A stretch of 64,000 nt of DNA from an uncultured Actinomycetes bacterium (GCA_937876245.1 CALEGP010000038.1:149933-213932), one strand, 5' to 3'; shown: positions 1-11,672, counted from the first letter of the stretch. Notes: generated by a model from the sequence alone, not told the origin. Numbers and translations: made by a program.

Positions 1-1
1 T

Positions 2-883
2 GTAAAGATTGAAGGCGGCTATCACGGAAGCTATGACCCACTGACAGTTTCATCTAAACCAGACCTCAAACTTGCTGGCGATCCAGAAGCACCAAATTCG
101 GTTTCCTCGCCAGGCATTAGTGCTGGGGTGGTTTTCGTAGCGCCATACAACAACCTTGTGGCCCTCGAGAGGATTTTTCGCCAAAACAAAGATTCAATCG
201 CCTGCTTTATCCTAGAACCAGTTCTCGAGAATCTTGGGATAGTTCTGCCAGATGCTGGTTATTTGGCTGGGGTTCGCAAACTCTGTACCGAATATGGAAT
301 TGTCTTGATCTTTGATGAAGTCAAAACTGGTTTAACTGCCGGACCTCAAGGTGCTGCTCATCGTATTGGCGTTCAGCCAGATCTTATTTGCCTTGCTAAA
401 TCGATTGGTGGCGGACTTCCGCTGGCAGCATTTGGCGGTAAAGCAGAGATTATGAAGGTAGTTGCCGAAAATAAGATGGCACACTTTGGAACCTTTAACG
501 GCAATCCACTTGCGATGGCAGGACTTCGCGCTATGGATCGCTTGTGCACTGTCGAAGCGCTGGCTAAAGCCGAAGCCTTAAATATCCAGGCGTTAGCTCG
601 AATCTCGGAAATAATTGCGGAGTTTCAAATCCCGGCGCACACTGTTGGGTTTGGCGTAAAAGGATGCATTACTTGGTCGAAAGACCCAGTTCGCAACTAC
701 CGTGACTATAAGAAGACGGATCTTGCCCTTGCTGAACTCTCTTGGCTCTGGTCAATGAACCGCGGAATCATCACGCCTCCAGGGTTAGATGAACAATGGT
801 TGATTTCACTTGCTCATGGCCAGAAGGAGATTGACCTTTTAGTTGAGAACTTCCGTCAACTTGCGGTTGCTCTTCGTTCTTAG
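2..883 (+). CDS. Class III PLP aminotransferase, glutamate-1-semialdehyde 2,1-aminomutase-like (5' truncated by window edge)
   Basis: Frame stays open upstream of the track ORF to base 2 (VKIEGGYHGSYDPL...), with the GSA-AM-like EGGYHGSYD motif, FDEVKTG, and PLP-Lys region CLAKSIGGGLPLAAFGG. Confidence 0.8.
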   Translation, partial: VKIEGGYHGSYDPLTVSSKPDLKLAGDPEAPNSVSSPGISAGVVFVAPYNNLVALERIFRQNKDSIACFILEPVLENLGIVLPDAGYLAGVRKLCTEYGIVLIFDEVKTGLTAGPQGAAHRIGVQPDLICLAKSIGGGLPLAAFGGKAEIMKVVAENKMAHFGTFNGNPLAMAGLRAMDRLCTVEALAKAEALNIQALARISEIIAEFQIPAHTVGFGVKGCITWSKDPVRNYRDYKKTDLALAELSWLWSMNRGIITPPGLDEQWLISLAHGQKEIDLLVENFRQLAVALRS

Positions 884-914
884 CTTCCGATAGTTTCCAC
901 TAGCAAGTCTGATC

Positions 915-2534
915 TTATTCGAGGGCAATCAGTTCAAAGTACTGGTTGCCCCATAGATCCTCATCACCATCTGGTAGTAACAAAACTCTTTCTGGTTTCA
1001 GTGCCGCTACTGCTCCAACATCGTGACTTACCAAAACAACCGCTCCTTGATATTCACCAAGCGCAGCTAGAATCTCATCTCGAGAAGCTGGATCTAAGTT
1101 GTTAGTTGGTTCATCCAAAAGTAGAACATTGGCTGAACCCACAACTAAAGTAGCCAGGGCCAGCCTTGTACGTTCACCGCCACTTAAGACTTTTACCGGC
1201 TTATATACATCGTCGCCAGAAAAAAGAAATGAACCAAGAGTCTGGCGAGCTTGCTGCTCACTAATTTTTTCGCCAGAGGAGAGCATATTTTCCAGGACAG
1301 TTCTCTCGAAGTCTAGGGATTCGTGCTCCTGGGTGTAGTAACCAATCTTTAGACCGTGACCCGGAAGAATTTCTCCAGTATCAGCAGTATTCGTTCCACC
1401 TAAAATGCTGAGCAAAGTAGTTTTCCCCGCACCGTTTAGCCCTAAAATCACGACTCGTGAGGAACGATCGATTGCTAGATCAACGTCAGTGAAAATTTCG
1501 AGTGAGCCATACGATTTGCTTAAGCCAGTTGCCATGAGTGGCGTCTTGCCACATGGAGCTGGGGTAGGGAAGCGAAGCTTGGCCACCTTGTCAGATTTAC
1601 GAACATCTTCAAGATTCGAAATAAGTGACTCTGCGCGACGGAGCATTCCTTGGGCAGCGGTGGCTTTGGAAGCTTTGGCCCGCATTTTCTCGCCCTGCTT
1701 TTGCAAAATTTCAGCCTTCTTCTCGGCGTTAGCTCGTTCCTTCTTGCGACGGTGCTCATCTGCTTCACGTTGTAGAAGATACTTTTTCCAGCCCATGTTA
1801 TAGACATCGATTACATTTCGGTTTGCATCTATATAGAAGACCTTATTTACAACAGTTTCAATTAGCGCCACGTCGTGAGAGATAACCACGAGTCCACCAG
1901 AATACTTTGTTAAATAATCGCGCAACCAATTAATAGATTCGGCATCTAAATGGTTTGTTGGCTCATCGAGCAACAGAGTTTCAGCTCCACTAAACAGTAA
2001 CCGAGCAAGTTCAACTCTGCGACGTTGGCCACCGGATAGAACTTGGATAGGTTCCTCGAATAAGCGCTCTGGCAGGCCAAGGTTTGTCGCAATAGATTCG
2101 GCTTCGGCCGATGCACCGTATCCGCCAGCCGCATTGAATTCACTATCCACTCGGGAATAGCGCTCAAGTGCAATTTCTAATTCTTCTGGCGTCGCGGTAG
2201 CCATTGCTTCCTCGGCTTTTCGCATGCGTATAACTATTTGGTCTAGGCCACGTGCCGAAAGAATGCGATTAATTACGCTCTCTTCTTGGTCACCAGTTCG
2301 AGGATCCTGAGGGAGATAGCCAATAGATCCGGTGCGAGTTATTTGGCCACCAGCTGGAAGAGTTTCACCAGCCAAACATTTAGCAAGTGTTGATTTGCCT
2401 GCGCCGTTTCGGCCAACGAAGCCAATTCGATCACCACTGTTAATTCGGACCGCAACATCTTTTACTAATAGTCGCGCTCCAGCTCGGAGTTCAACGCTTT
2501 GAGTGGCAATCACTGAGGGATACTCCCACAGCAA
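915..2534 (-). CDS. ABC-F family ATP-binding protein (duplicated ABC ATPase)
   Basis: Two Walker A motifs (GRNGAGKST, GLNGAGKTT), two LSGG signatures, no TM domain, charged linker between domains. Confidence 0.9.
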   Translation of the reverse strand: MLWEYPSVIATQSVELRAGARLLVKDVAVRINSGDRIGFVGRNGAGKSTLAKCLAGETLPAGGQITRTGSIGYLPQDPRTGDQEESVINRILSARGLDQIVIRMRKAEEAMATATPEELEIALERYSRVDSEFNAAGGYGASAEAESIATNLGLPERLFEEPIQVLSGGQRRRVELARLLFSGAETLLLDEPTNHLDAESINWLRDYLTKYSGGLVVISHDVALIETVVNKVFYIDANRNVIDVYNMGWKKYLLQREADEHRRKKERANAEKKAEILQKQGEKMRAKASKATAAQGMLRRAESLISNLEDVRKSDKVAKLRFPTPAPCGKTPLMATGLSKSYGSLEIFTDVDLAIDRSSRVVILGLNGAGKTTLLSILGGTNTADTGEILPGHGLKIGYYTQEHESLDFERTVLENMLSSGEKISEQQARQTLGSFLFSGDDVYKPVKVLSGGERTRLALATLVVGSANVLLLDEPTNNLDPASRDEILAALGEYQGAVVLVSHDVGAVAALKPERVLLLPDGDEDLWGNQYFELIALE

Positions 2535-2557
2535 AGAGGGATATAACTAATCCGCAT

Positions 2558-3790
2558 TTAGTCGATTTTGAATCCATCTTTGATCGCGCCAAGTTCGATA
2601 CCAGCAGCCACGTGGTCGCTTACCTCGCCGCGTGCTAGTTGGTCAGCATGAGCTTTATCATGCCAGCGTTCCTCAATTCTTCCGTATTTCCAAATTAGAA
2701 GAGCCAAAGACCAAACGACTACAAAAGCTGCAACAATTATATAACCAGCGGAATTAAGATTGAAGTTATTTGCATAGTTCCAAAAGCCACCCGATAAATT
2801 AAGTTGGCTCGAAATTACCTGCAAAATTTCTAACCCTCCGACATAGAAAGCAACCCCAACGGATAATCCTGTTATCACGATGTTGTAATAAACTTTACGA
2901 ACCGGCTTAGAAAATGCCCACCCATAAGCAAAATTCATGAAAGAGCCATCAATTGTATCTAGCAGGCTCATGCCACCTGCAAAGAAGAGTGGGAGTGAAA
3001 GAATTGCCCACCACGGTAATCCGGCAATAACTGAAGTCCCGGCAAGAACCAATAGGCCAACTTCAGTTGCAGTGTCAAAACCAAGGCCGAAAAGGATTCC
3101 AAGTGGGTACATTTTCCAACTCGTATCTATTCTTCTAGCAATCGGTCCAAAAAAACGCATTAATAAGCCGCGCGAATTTAGGTGCTTTTCCAGTTCTTCT
3201 TCGCTATACATACCTCGACGCATCTGAGAAAAAACCTGGACTATTGAAATAAGTACAATTAAGTTGAGTATTGCAATAAGCATTAAAAATGTTCCGCTAA
3301 CGGTGGTGCCAATGAGCCCGGTGTAGTGGTGCAGGGAGGAGTTTTCATCTTTGAGTTGGGAGCCGAGCGCCTTTATCCCAAAGTTCAGTAGAAGTGCTAG
3401 GAAGGCAACAACTGATGAATGTCCTAGTGAGAAGAAAAAACCGACAGCAAGAGGCCGCTGACCTTCCGACATCAACTTTCTTGTCGTGTTATCGATTGCG
3501 CTGATGTGATCGGCATCGAAAGCATGACGCATTCCAAGGGTGTAGGCCAGAGCGGCTGTTCCCCAACCAAAGAGGGCTCCATCGCCCAATTCATATCTCC
3601 CCGAGACAGCAAGTGCCATAAGAAGAAAACCGGCGATGTGTAAAAAGGCTATACAGCCGAACATGGCCGCCATTCGTCGCCATTCATCCCTTGTAAGGCG
3701 ATCTCTAAGAGAAATACGCTCTGGCAAGGGAACTGGCTTATTCAATCGGCCCTCCAGATAGAGTAGTTGCGAGCAATTTGCAAGTAGCAA
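2558..3790 (-). CDS. HoxN/HupN/NixA-family nickel/cobalt transporter
   Basis: Multi-TM protein with signature HAFDADHISAIDNTTRKL (HX4DH) and GFDTATEVGLL. Confidence 0.88.
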   Translation of the reverse strand: MLLANCSQLLYLEGRLNKPVPLPERISLRDRLTRDEWRRMAAMFGCIAFLHIAGFLLMALAVSGRYELGDGALFGWGTAALAYTLGMRHAFDADHISAIDNTTRKLMSEGQRPLAVGFFFSLGHSSVVAFLALLLNFGIKALGSQLKDENSSLHHYTGLIGTTVSGTFLMLIAILNLIVLISIVQVFSQMRRGMYSEEELEKHLNSRGLLMRFFGPIARRIDTSWKMYPLGILFGLGFDTATEVGLLVLAGTSVIAGLPWWAILSLPLFFAGGMSLLDTIDGSFMNFAYGWAFSKPVRKVYYNIVITGLSVGVAFYVGGLEILQVISSQLNLSGGFWNYANNFNLNSAGYIIVAAFVVVWSLALLIWKYGRIEERWHDKAHADQLARGEVSDHVAAGIELGAIKDGFKID

Positions 3791-3857
3791 AATACCTCAA
3801 ATGCGCCCTTGGCGCTATTTGAAATCGCTTTTCTAGAGGCTGAAAACCGGAGAGATG

Positions 3858-3947
3858 AAAGAGTCGATTTCCTGGCCTCTGTGCGAATCGAGCAGACACT
3901 TAGTAAAAGTCTTCCCGCAATATTTGGCTAGTAATTGCGCCAACTCA
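3858..3947 (-). ncRNA. Putative cobalamin-type riboswitch/structured leader upstream of the Ni/Co transporter
   Basis: On the minus strand: GAGTTGG...GCGGGAA...AGGCCAGGAAATCGACTC. A GGGAA segment and a B12-box-like GCCAGGAAATC are enclosed by a possible P1 helix (GAGTTGG/TCGACTC with wobbles), about 70 nt before the start codon. Shorter and more divergent than the copy at 21182. Confidence 0.4.
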
Positions 3948-4046
3948 CGATCTTATGTAAATGCTTGGGAATCCCCTACGATTTGCACCTTAATCACCTA
4001 CTATTCCAATATTATTGCAAGAATTACGTAAAAAATCGGAGGATGA

Positions 4047-4268
4047 GTGGCAAAAGTAAATCATAAAAGATCACTAGCTAAGGCTTTTACTTGGCGAATC
4101 ACCGGCACTATAGATACTTTCGTGCTCTCTATCTTAATCACCAAACAAATAAAGTTTGCACTGGCAATTTCAGGGACCGAACTAGTAACCAAAATTCTTC
4201 TTTATTACTTCCACGAGCGAGTCTGGGAGAAAGTAAGTTGGGGAGAGCAAGAAGTTACTACCGATTAG
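4047..4268 (+). CDS. DUF2061 small membrane protein
   Basis: 73 aa; RSLAKAFTWRITGTIDTFVLS...ELVTKILLYYFHERVWEKV is typical of the family. Confidence 0.85.
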   Translation: MAKVNHKRSLAKAFTWRITGTIDTFVLSILITKQIKFALAISGTELVTKILLYYFHERVWEKVSWGEQEVTTD

Positions 4269-4326
4269 ATCCTTCTCTTCTGTTGAACTATTGTTTAATT
4301 GAAAGAGCTAAAATAATTGCATAAAC

Positions 4327-4360
4327 AAGAAGGGCCCTCGTTTGATTGGGGGCCCTTCTT
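4327..4360. terminator. Bidirectional intrinsic terminator between DUF2061 gene and glnA
   Basis: Inverted repeat AAGAAGGGCCC / GGGCCCTTCTT (11-bp stem) between convergent gene ends. Confidence 0.85.
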
Positions 4361-4374
4361 GAGTTGGGCATTAA

Positions 4375-5805
4375 TTAGAGATCGAAATAGAGCTCGAACT
4401 CTGCTGGATGAGGACGTAGTCGAACATAATCTACTTCCTCTTTACGCTTCCAAGTAATCCAAGTTTCTATAAGATCCTTAGTAAAGACTCCGCCCTTTAG
4501 CAAAAATTCATGATCTGCTTCGAGATTATCTAGAACGGCATCTAGTGAACCGGGAACTTGCTGGATTGCTGCGGCTTCATCACCTTCCAACTCATATAGA
4601 TCTTTATCAACTGGCTTAGGTGGTTCGATCCTATTTTGAATTCCATCGAGTCCAGCCATAAGCATGGCCGCGAAGGCCAGATATGGGTTGGATGAAGGAT
4701 CTGGACAGCGGAATTCAATGCGCTTTGCTTTTGGATTTGATCCAGTAATTGGGATTCGAATACATGCAGAACGATTTCGAGCAGAGTAGACAAGGTTTAC
4801 TGGGGCTTCATAACCTGGAACTAAACGACGATACGAGTTAACCGTCGGGTTAGTGAAGGCGAGCAAGGAAGGCGCATGCTTAAGTAAGCCACCGACATAC
4901 CAGCGAGCCATATCTGAAAGGTCGCCATACCCGTCGCCGAAGAAGAGAGGCTTGCCATCTTTCCAAAGTGATTGGTGAACATGCATGCCCGATCCATTGT
5001 CACCGAACAGTGGCTTTGGCATGAAGGTTGCTGTTTTTCCCGCTTCCCATGCAGTGTTCTTAATAATGTATTTGAATTTCATTACATCATCACCAGCAGA
5101 GAGAATGTCGGAGAAACGATAGTTGATCTCCATTTGACCTGCAGTACCAACTTCATGGTGTGAGCGTTCGACGAGCAAACCTGCCTCACCAAGCTTCATG
5201 ACCATTTGGTCGCGAAGATCAGCAAACTGATCTGTGGGAGAAACCGGAAAGTAGCCGCCCTTAATACGTGTGCGATAGCCACGGTTTGGCGTGCCATCAG
5301 GATCGTATTCAACGCCAGTGTTCCAAGCGCCTTCGTAGGAATCGATATGATGAAATGACTCGTTCATTCCAGTTTTAAAGCGAACGGCGTCAAAGACATA
5401 GAACTCAGCTTCTGGTGCGAAGAACGCAGTGTCGGCAATTCCAGTTCCCTTCAAATATTCAACCGCCTTTGCTACAACTCCGCGAGGGTCTCGTGAATAA
5501 GGGGAGCCGTCTATTGGATTGTGCACTGAGAAGAGAATTACCAAAGTTTTTACATCGCGAAATGGATCGATAAATGCTGATTCCGGAACAGGCAGTAGTT
5601 TCATATCTGATTCATGTATTGCTTGGAAACCACGAATCGAAGAGCCATCAAACATCAGACCATCAGTAAATACAGCTTCATCAAATGATTCGACTGGCAC
5701 ATTGAAGTGGTGTTGAATACCTGGAAGATCAATAAAGCGAACATCGATAAGCTTTATATCTTCCTTCTTAATAAAAGCAAAAATCTCAGTAGAATTCTTG
5801 AACAT
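4375..5805 (-). CDS. glnA: Glutamine synthetase type I
   Basis: 476 aa; [22 protein letters not shown], and adenylylation-region-like ...PVDKDLYEL motifs. Confidence 0.96.
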   Translation of the reverse strand: MFKNSTEIFAFIKKEDIKLIDVRFIDLPGIQHHFNVPVESFDEAVFTDGLMFDGSSIRGFQAIHESDMKLLPVPESAFIDPFRDVKTLVILFSVHNPIDGSPYSRDPRGVVAKAVEYLKGTGIADTAFFAPEAEFYVFDAVRFKTGMNESFHHIDSYEGAWNTGVEYDPDGTPNRGYRTRIKGGYFPVSPTDQFADLRDQMVMKLGEAGLLVERSHHEVGTAGQMEINYRFSDILSAGDDVMKFKYIIKNTAWEAGKTATFMPKPLFGDNGSGMHVHQSLWKDGKPLFFGDGYGDLSDMARWYVGGLLKHAPSLLAFTNPTVNSYRRLVPGYEAPVNLVYSARNRSACIRIPITGSNPKAKRIEFRCPDPSSNPYLAFAAMLMAGLDGIQNRIEPPKPVDKDLYELEGDEAAAIQQVPGSLDAVLDNLEADHEFLLKGGVFTKDLIETWITWKRKEEVDYVRLRPHPAEFELYFDL

Positions 5806-5985
5806 TTCTCTCCCGGTGTAGGACCTGACCTCTTGTTGGGCGCTTCGCCGAGCCCGCCAATGGGGTTGTTGATGGGTCAGAATATAGGCGCCTAAGGTAA
5901 AAAAGCGTTAACCGACTTGTTACATTTATGTTTCACGACGCAATAAATGGGGATTGTGCGCTTAATGCTGCGCTACCACTAGCCT

Positions 5986-6330
5986 GTGTGGATGGAAATT
6001 GCTGGCATGGGTCGCAGATTTTTGGCCCTCATGATCGATTGGACAATGTGTTCAATAATCGCAAATTTTGGCGGATTTGAATCTAAGTCGCTCAGCATTT
6101 TAGCTATATTTTTTATCGAAGTCATCGTCCTGACCACCCTTGCGCAGGCCTCGGCTGGTCAGAGAATTTTGAGATTGAAAATAGTTGATTTTACAGATGA
6201 AGGAGTAGTTCGCCCGGTTCGCATACTGCTTCGAACAACTCTTATTTGTTTAGTGTTACCGGCAATTTTTACTCGTGAAGGACGCGGTCTTCACGATTGG
6301 GCAGCTAATTCTAAGGTCGTAAGGATTTAA
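5986..6330 (+). CDS. RDD family membrane protein
   Basis: 114 aa, GRRFLALMIDWTMC N-terminal pattern, divergent from glnA. Confidence 0.8.
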   Translation: MWMEIAGMGRRFLALMIDWTMCSIIANFGGFESKSLSILAIFFIEVIVLTTLAQASAGQRILRLKIVDFTDEGVVRPVRILLRTTLICLVLPAIFTREGRGLHDWAANSKVVRI

Positions 6331-7025
6331 CGTTTAGGAATCTTGGCATTCCTATTCATAGCCATCGGCCCTTTAGGAATTGGCATGCTCAGTCCGCCGA
6401 CAGCTTTCAAGCGATTACGAACCTCTCGTACCTGATCCTTACTTAATTTTTTTGGCAGTTTCTTTAAATGGCCCTGTAATTTGCGAAGAGGTACTTGACC
6501 GGAGAGCTCACCAACAATTACTTCAGTTAGGGCAACACCAGGAACGAAGCGTTCCATTTTGCGACGCTCGTCCTGCAATAGTGAACGAACTGCAGGAGTT
6601 CCTTCACCAACTAAAACTATTCCGGCACGACCAACGCTGCGATGCACCATATCTTGGTTGCGTGAAACGTTGACTGCAGGTGTAGTTGTGAAGCCTTTTC
6701 TAATTGCCATTAATACTGACGCACCAGCGCCCATCTGATCCTGAATCGAGAGAAATGCGGCCGTGTTGGCTTGGCGAGTGAAAATAAAAAATGCGACCAA
6801 TATTGCAAGAGGCAAAGAGATTAGTGTGAAATAAACTGGGTGATCCAAACTTGTTCCGATGATTATGCCAACACATAGAACAGTTGCAAATGAGAGCATC
6901 ATCCAGAGGAAAGCTATCGGCTTATGCTTTCTGGTTAGGCCGAAGGCATCTTTCAAAACTTGTAGTTGACCTTGTTTTTCGCCAGCTACTGGTTCGGGCT
7001 TATTTTTTCTCTTAAACAGTGACAT
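6327..7025 (-). CDS. DUF4191 domain membrane protein
   Basis: 232 aa with two TM segments, adjacent to lipA as commonly seen in Actinobacteria. Confidence 0.75.
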   Translation of the reverse strand: MSLFKRKNKPEPVAGEKQGQLQVLKDAFGLTRKHKPIAFLWMMLSFATVLCVGIIIGTSLDHPVYFTLISLPLAILVAFFIFTRQANTAAFLSIQDQMGAGASVLMAIRKGFTTTPAVNVSRNQDMVHRSVGRAGIVLVGEGTPAVRSLLQDERRKMERFVPGVALTEVIVGELSGQVPLRKLQGHLKKLPKKLSKDQVREVRNRLKAVGGLSMPIPKGPMAMNRNAKIPKR

Positions 7026-7789
7026 TATTTTTTCTCCTCGTTGCGGGATTTTTCAGATAACTCTTGTAAATGCTCGGCCCACTCTATTTCAACTTGCTCA
7101 GGCGTTGGTGCAGTCCCACCTAAGCGTGCTGGCGCCCAGCGTTGGCCCTCGTAGGAATCTGGATATTCACTCTGTACTTTAGCCAAGAGCTCCTTCATAA
7201 GTCGGCGTAGCTCCAACTCGGCAGCATCGACATCTTGGCCCTTTTCAACGATTAGCGGTCTGCCGAATGCGACACTGATCGGAAATTTATTGCGCTTCCA
7301 ATTAGCTTTAACTTTCTTGGTGAAGATTCGCTGACTTCCCCAAACAACGGTAGGAATAATCGGGGTATTAGAGCCCATCGCTAATCGGACAGCGCCGGTC
7401 TTTAACTCTTTGATCTCAAAACTACGACTGATTGTCGCTTCAGGAAAAATCCCCACAATTTCTCCAGCACGAAGGTAGCGGAGTGCCGCAACAAATGAAC
7501 TCGATCCATTAGAACGATCAACGCATATGTGGTGCATGCCGCGCATCAATGGCCCCGCAAGTTTGTGATCAAAAATTTCCTTTTTAGCCATAAATCTGAC
7601 GTAGCGCTTGCTAGGCAAGGCCGCAGTTCCGGCAAGAGCGAAATCTAGGTAGCCAATATGATTGATAGCCAGAATTGCGCCACCTTTTTGTGGAATATTT
7701 TCAATCCCGATGAAATTAAATTTAAGCCCTAGATAGCGCCAAAGAGTTTTAAGTACGGCTACTACGGGCGGATAAACCAGATCTCGCAC
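7025..7789 (-). CDS. PlsC-type lysophospholipid (1-acylglycerol-3-phosphate) acyltransferase
   Basis: Motif NHIGYLDFA (HxxxxD-like context) and FPEATISRS. Confidence 0.87.
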   Translation of the reverse strand: MRDLVYPPVVAVLKTLWRYLGLKFNFIGIENIPQKGGAILAINHIGYLDFALAGTAALPSKRYVRFMAKKEIFDHKLAGPLMRGMHHICVDRSNGSSSFVAALRYLRAGEIVGIFPEATISRSFEIKELKTGAVRLAMGSNTPIIPTVVWGSQRIFTKKVKANWKRNKFPISVAFGRPLIVEKGQDVDAAELELRRLMKELLAKVQSEYPDSYEGQRWAPARLGGTAPTPEQVEIEWAEHLQELSEKSRNEEKK

Positions 7790-8718
7790 TATATTTTCGC
7801 TCGTTTTTCTTGGGCCTGCTTGTATAGACGACCCGCGCGATAACTTGAACGAACCAAAGGACCACTCATGACGCCAGCGAAACCGATTTCTGCAGCCTCA
7901 GTACTTAACTCGACAAATTCGTGAGGCTTTACCCACCGCTCAACAGGGTGATGTTTTGGCGTTGGTCGTAGGTACTGGGTAATTGTTATTAGGTCACAAC
8001 CTGCAGTGTGTAAGTCGACTAGTGCTTGAGTTACCTCATCGCGGGTTTCTCCTAGCCCCAAAATCAAATTGGATTTTGTGATTAAGCCAAATGCGCGAGC
8101 CTGAGAAATTACGTCCAGTGAACGCTCATACCTGAAAGCGGGACGAATTGTCTTAAATATGCGAGGCACAGTTTCCAGATTGTGAGCAAAAACTTCCGGC
8201 CGAGTTTCGAAAACTTCATTCAACAAATGTGATTTCCCGCTGAAATCAGGGGCCAACATTTCGACTCCGGTTCCAGGATTCAATTCATGAACGGCCCGAA
8301 TAGTTTCGGCGTATAACCAGGCACCTTCATCAGGTAAGTCATCGCGCGTAACACCGGTGATGGTCGCATACTTAAGTGCCATTGTTTTCACTGATTCTGC
8401 AACACGCCTTGGTTCATCACGATCAAGTGGTCCCGGTTTTCCCGTATCAATATTGCAAAAATCACAACGTCGAGTACAGCGTTCGCCACCAATTAAGAAT
8501 GTTGCCTCTCGATCTTCCCAGCACTCAAAGATATTTGGACAGGCAGCCTCTTGGCATACGGTGTGCAATCCTTCCCGAGATACCAATGAGCGAAGAGCCG
8601 TATATTCCGGACCCATGTTGGCACGAGTTTTTATCCATTCAGGTTTTCGTTCAATTGGAACCGCAGCATTTCGAGCTTCAATACGAAGTAATGGTCGGCC
8701 TTCTGGGGCTAGAGTCAT
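7789..8718 (-). CDS. lipA: Lipoyl synthase (radical SAM)
   Basis: [13 protein letters not shown] and [11 protein letters not shown] cluster motifs. Confidence 0.96.
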   Translation of the reverse strand: MTLAPEGRPLLRIEARNAAVPIERKPEWIKTRANMGPEYTALRSLVSREGLHTVCQEAACPNIFECWEDREATFLIGGERCTRRCDFCNIDTGKPGPLDRDEPRRVAESVKTMALKYATITGVTRDDLPDEGAWLYAETIRAVHELNPGTGVEMLAPDFSGKSHLLNEVFETRPEVFAHNLETVPRIFKTIRPAFRYERSLDVISQARAFGLITKSNLILGLGETRDEVTQALVDLHTAGCDLITITQYLRPTPKHHPVERWVKPHEFVELSTEAAEIGFAGVMSGPLVRSSYRAGRLYKQAQEKRAKI

Positions 8719-9377
8719 TTTGATATCCGATCTAGTGCGATCAATATTTTAGCCTCAACTACTGGTAAAACTTCAGCTACAGAAATTTTGCTACCCAACT
8801 CTTTCGATATTGAAGTTACTCCTGTATCGGTGAACCCGCAGGCAGAGATGCGATCGAAAGCGGTCATGTCGGGGTCTACATTTAGAGCAAAGCCGTGCAT
8901 CGTTACTCCTTTAGCAACACGAATTCCGATTGCTGCGAGTTTACGGTCGCCTTTCTCATCTCTGATCCAGACGCCACTTCTTTCGCAGTATCTCTCACTT
9001 TTCAATCCTATTTCTGCACACGCCTCGATAAGAGCAGATTCAATTTCACGGACAAAGCCAACAACGTCATTGGGATTGCTCAACTTAATAATTGGGTAGC
9101 CAACTAATTGCCCTTCGCCATGCCAGGTAATTTTTCCACCGCGATCCACATCAATCACCGGAGTACCATCGAGCGGCCGTTCGTGTGTTTGGGTACGACG
9201 CCCGGCTGTATAAACCGATGGGTGTTCGAGTAGAATTAAAGTGTTCGAACCGCGATTTTCAATGACATTGGCCTGAACTTCCCGTTGGTAATCCCAGGCA
9301 GCTTGATATTCAACAAGACCCAAATGTTCAACAACTGTAGGGTTTGACTTAACCCGCAGGCTCGAATACATAGGCAT
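8715..9377 (-). CDS. lipB: Octanoyltransferase
   Basis: [29 protein letters not shown]; adjacent to lipA. Confidence 0.95.
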   Translation of the reverse strand: MPMYSSLRVKSNPTVVEHLGLVEYQAAWDYQREVQANVIENRGSNTLILLEHPSVYTAGRRTQTHERPLDGTPVIDVDRGGKITWHGEGQLVGYPIIKLSNPNDVVGFVREIESALIEACAEIGLKSERYCERSGVWIRDEKGDRKLAAIGIRVAKGVTMHGFALNVDPDMTAFDRISACGFTDTGVTSISKELGSKISVAEVLPVVEAKILIALDRISK

Positions 9378-9434
9378 GAGCCTAAGGTAACCTACAGTTC
9401 TAGGCGAATTGAGCTCTGACCCAGACCCGAAAGG

Positions 9435-11657
9435 ATGGGCATGTCCACTGAGAAAAGTTCAAAAATCCGAGGCCGTAAGCCGCTTTGGCTAGCAATAGTT
9501 GTCGTCATTGTTTGGCTGTCAATTTCTGGATTCACCGGCCCGCTCTTTGGCAAACTTTCAACGGTTCAAGAGAACAACAACTCTTCTTTCTTGCCTCCAG
9601 ATTCTGAAGCAACTCGAGCCGCTGATGCAATAGCCAAATTTTCAGATAGCGCCAATGACCAAATTCCAGCGCTTGTTTTATTCGCGGGGACAGTTACTCC
9701 AGAGAAGATTGTGTCCTCGCAAGCATTTACTCAAAGTTTAGCTGCCAAATCTTTAGTGCATCCCGATGGAAAATTAATTACAGATAAAAATGGTAATGAG
9801 ATTTCGATCCCAATCGGTAACTACTTTATTGAGAATGGGGATATCAGAGCATTTCCAGCACCAGATGGAGAGGCGATTCTGGCAAGTTTTCCCATTAGCG
9901 TCCAAATCGCAACAGAGCTGCTTCCCGATGGAAAAGAACCAGCGCTTCTAGGCGTAGTTGATTCAATTCGATTTTATGCAGGTGAGTATGCAGATGCGAA
10001 TGGTTTTAAAACTCATACAACAGGTTTTGCTGGCATTCTCGCAGATCTTTTTGGGGCATTTGGAAGTATTGACTCTACACTTTTATTGACGACCGGCAGC
10101 GTAGTTGCACTTATCCTAATTGTGGTCTATCGCTCTCCGATTCTATGGATTCTGCCTTTAATGTCCGCTGGATTGGCTTTAACTCTTTCGGGTGGGGTGA
10201 TCTATATTCTTGCGAAGAACAATTTAATTACCTTGGATGGCCAATCACAAGGGATTCTTTCTGTACTAGTTCTCGGCGCAGCAACCGATTATGCGCTGCT
10301 GTTAATTGCAAGATATCGCGAAGAGCTACATTTGCATGAATCTCGCTTTGATGCGATGAAAATTGCTTGGCGCGGCGTAGTTGAGCCAATTATTGCCTCA
10401 GGAAGCACTGTTACTTTGGGACTTCTAGTTTTACTACTTAGCGAATTGAATAATAATCGAAGTTTGGGCCCAATTGGAGCGATCGGAATTGTTTGCTCAA
10501 TGATCACAGTCTTAACACTCCTGCCTGCTCTTTTAGTTATTTTTGGTCGTTGGATATTCTGGCCAAAAGTAGCGCGCTTTGGCGGTGCCGACGAAAAGCT
10601 GACTGGAAGTTGGGCGAAAGTCGCCGCGGCAACCGCAAGAAAACCACGCAAATATTGGATTGGTGCGACGGCTATTTTAATTCTATTGGCTGGATTTTCC
10701 TCAACGCTAAATGCAACTGGGCTTTCAACTATTGATTCCTTTACGAAACGTACTGATTCTATTATCGGCCAAGAGGAACTTTTGAAGCATTTTCCAGGCG
10801 GACAGGGACAACCTACGCAAATTATTTTGAAGCAAGAGCTAATGCAAGAGGCGGTAGCTACATTAAGAGCTAATCCTGGAATTGATTCAGTTCTTCCAAT
10901 GCCAGAGGGACAAATTGTTCAAGGGGCGAGCATGCCACCAGTAAAAGTTGTGAATGGTTATGTAATTATAAATGCCACGCTGAAATTTGCTCCAGATTCA
11001 GAGGAGGCGATTGCTCTTATTCCAGGAATTAGGGCTGATATGGAGTCAATTGATGCGACGATTTTAGTTGGTGGGTTTACTTCAGTTAATTACGATGTAA
11101 ATAAGGCCTCTGAGCGGGATCGCAATTTAATTATTCCGATCGTTTTATTATTGATTGCCATAATCCTAGGATTTTTGCTACGTTCGATATATGCGGCATT
11201 CCTCTTGCTGGGTACTGTTGTTATCTCCTTTATTGCCACGCTAGGGGCATGTGCGATTGTGTTCAATCATATTTTTCATTTCAAAGGCGCAGATCCTTCC
11301 TTCCCGCTCTTCGCATTTATATTCCTTGTAGCTCTTGGAATTGATTACAATATTTTCTTGATGACTCGGGTCCGAGAAGAGAGTCAGAAAATGGGAACTC
11401 GCGCCGGAATGACTAAAGCTCTGACTGTTACCGGGGGAGTTATTACATCTGCCGGAATTGTTCTAGCCGCGACATTCGCTGTGCTTGGAATTCTGCCGCT
11501 GGTATTTTTGGCAGAACTTGGTTTTGCTGTTGCTTTCGGCGTACTTCTAGACACTATGTTAGTTCGATCGATTTTGGTTCCAGCGCTAGTCCATGAAATT
11601 GGACCAAAAGTTTGGTGGCCATCGAAGCTACAGCATGATGGCAAGGAATTGCGTTAA
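9435..11657 (+). CDS. MMPL/RND family transporter
   Basis: 740 aa, two 6-TM repeats with [18 protein letters not shown] and [15 protein letters not shown]. Confidence 0.9.
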   Translation: MGMSTEKSSKIRGRKPLWLAIVVVIVWLSISGFTGPLFGKLSTVQENNNSSFLPPDSEATRAADAIAKFSDSANDQIPALVLFAGTVTPEKIVSSQAFTQSLAAKSLVHPDGKLITDKNGNEISIPIGNYFIENGDIRAFPAPDGEAILASFPISVQIATELLPDGKEPALLGVVDSIRFYAGEYADANGFKTHTTGFAGILADLFGAFGSIDSTLLLTTGSVVALILIVVYRSPILWILPLMSAGLALTLSGGVIYILAKNNLITLDGQSQGILSVLVLGAATDYALLLIARYREELHLHESRFDAMKIAWRGVVEPIIASGSTVTLGLLVLLLSELNNNRSLGPIGAIGIVCSMITVLTLLPALLVIFGRWIFWPKVARFGGADEKLTGSWAKVAAATARKPRKYWIGATAILILLAGFSSTLNATGLSTIDSFTKRTDSIIGQEELLKHFPGGQGQPTQIILKQELMQEAVATLRANPGIDSVLPMPEGQIVQGASMPPVKVVNGYVIINATLKFAPDSEEAIALIPGIRADMESIDATILVGGFTSVNYDVNKASERDRNLIIPIVLLLIAIILGFLLRSIYAAFLLLGTVVISFIATLGACAIVFNHIFHFKGADPSFPLFAFIFLVALGIDYNIFLMTRVREESQKMGTRAGMTKALTVTGGVITSAGIVLAATFAVLGILPLVFLAELGFAVAFGVLLDTMLVRSILVPALVHEIGPKVWWPSKLQHDGKELR

Positions 11658-11672
11658 GGGAAATTTGTTTTA

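Noticed and set aside
4091-4324. 77-aa plus-strand ORF
   Set aside because: Alternate frame overlapping the DUF2061 gene, which has better coding support.
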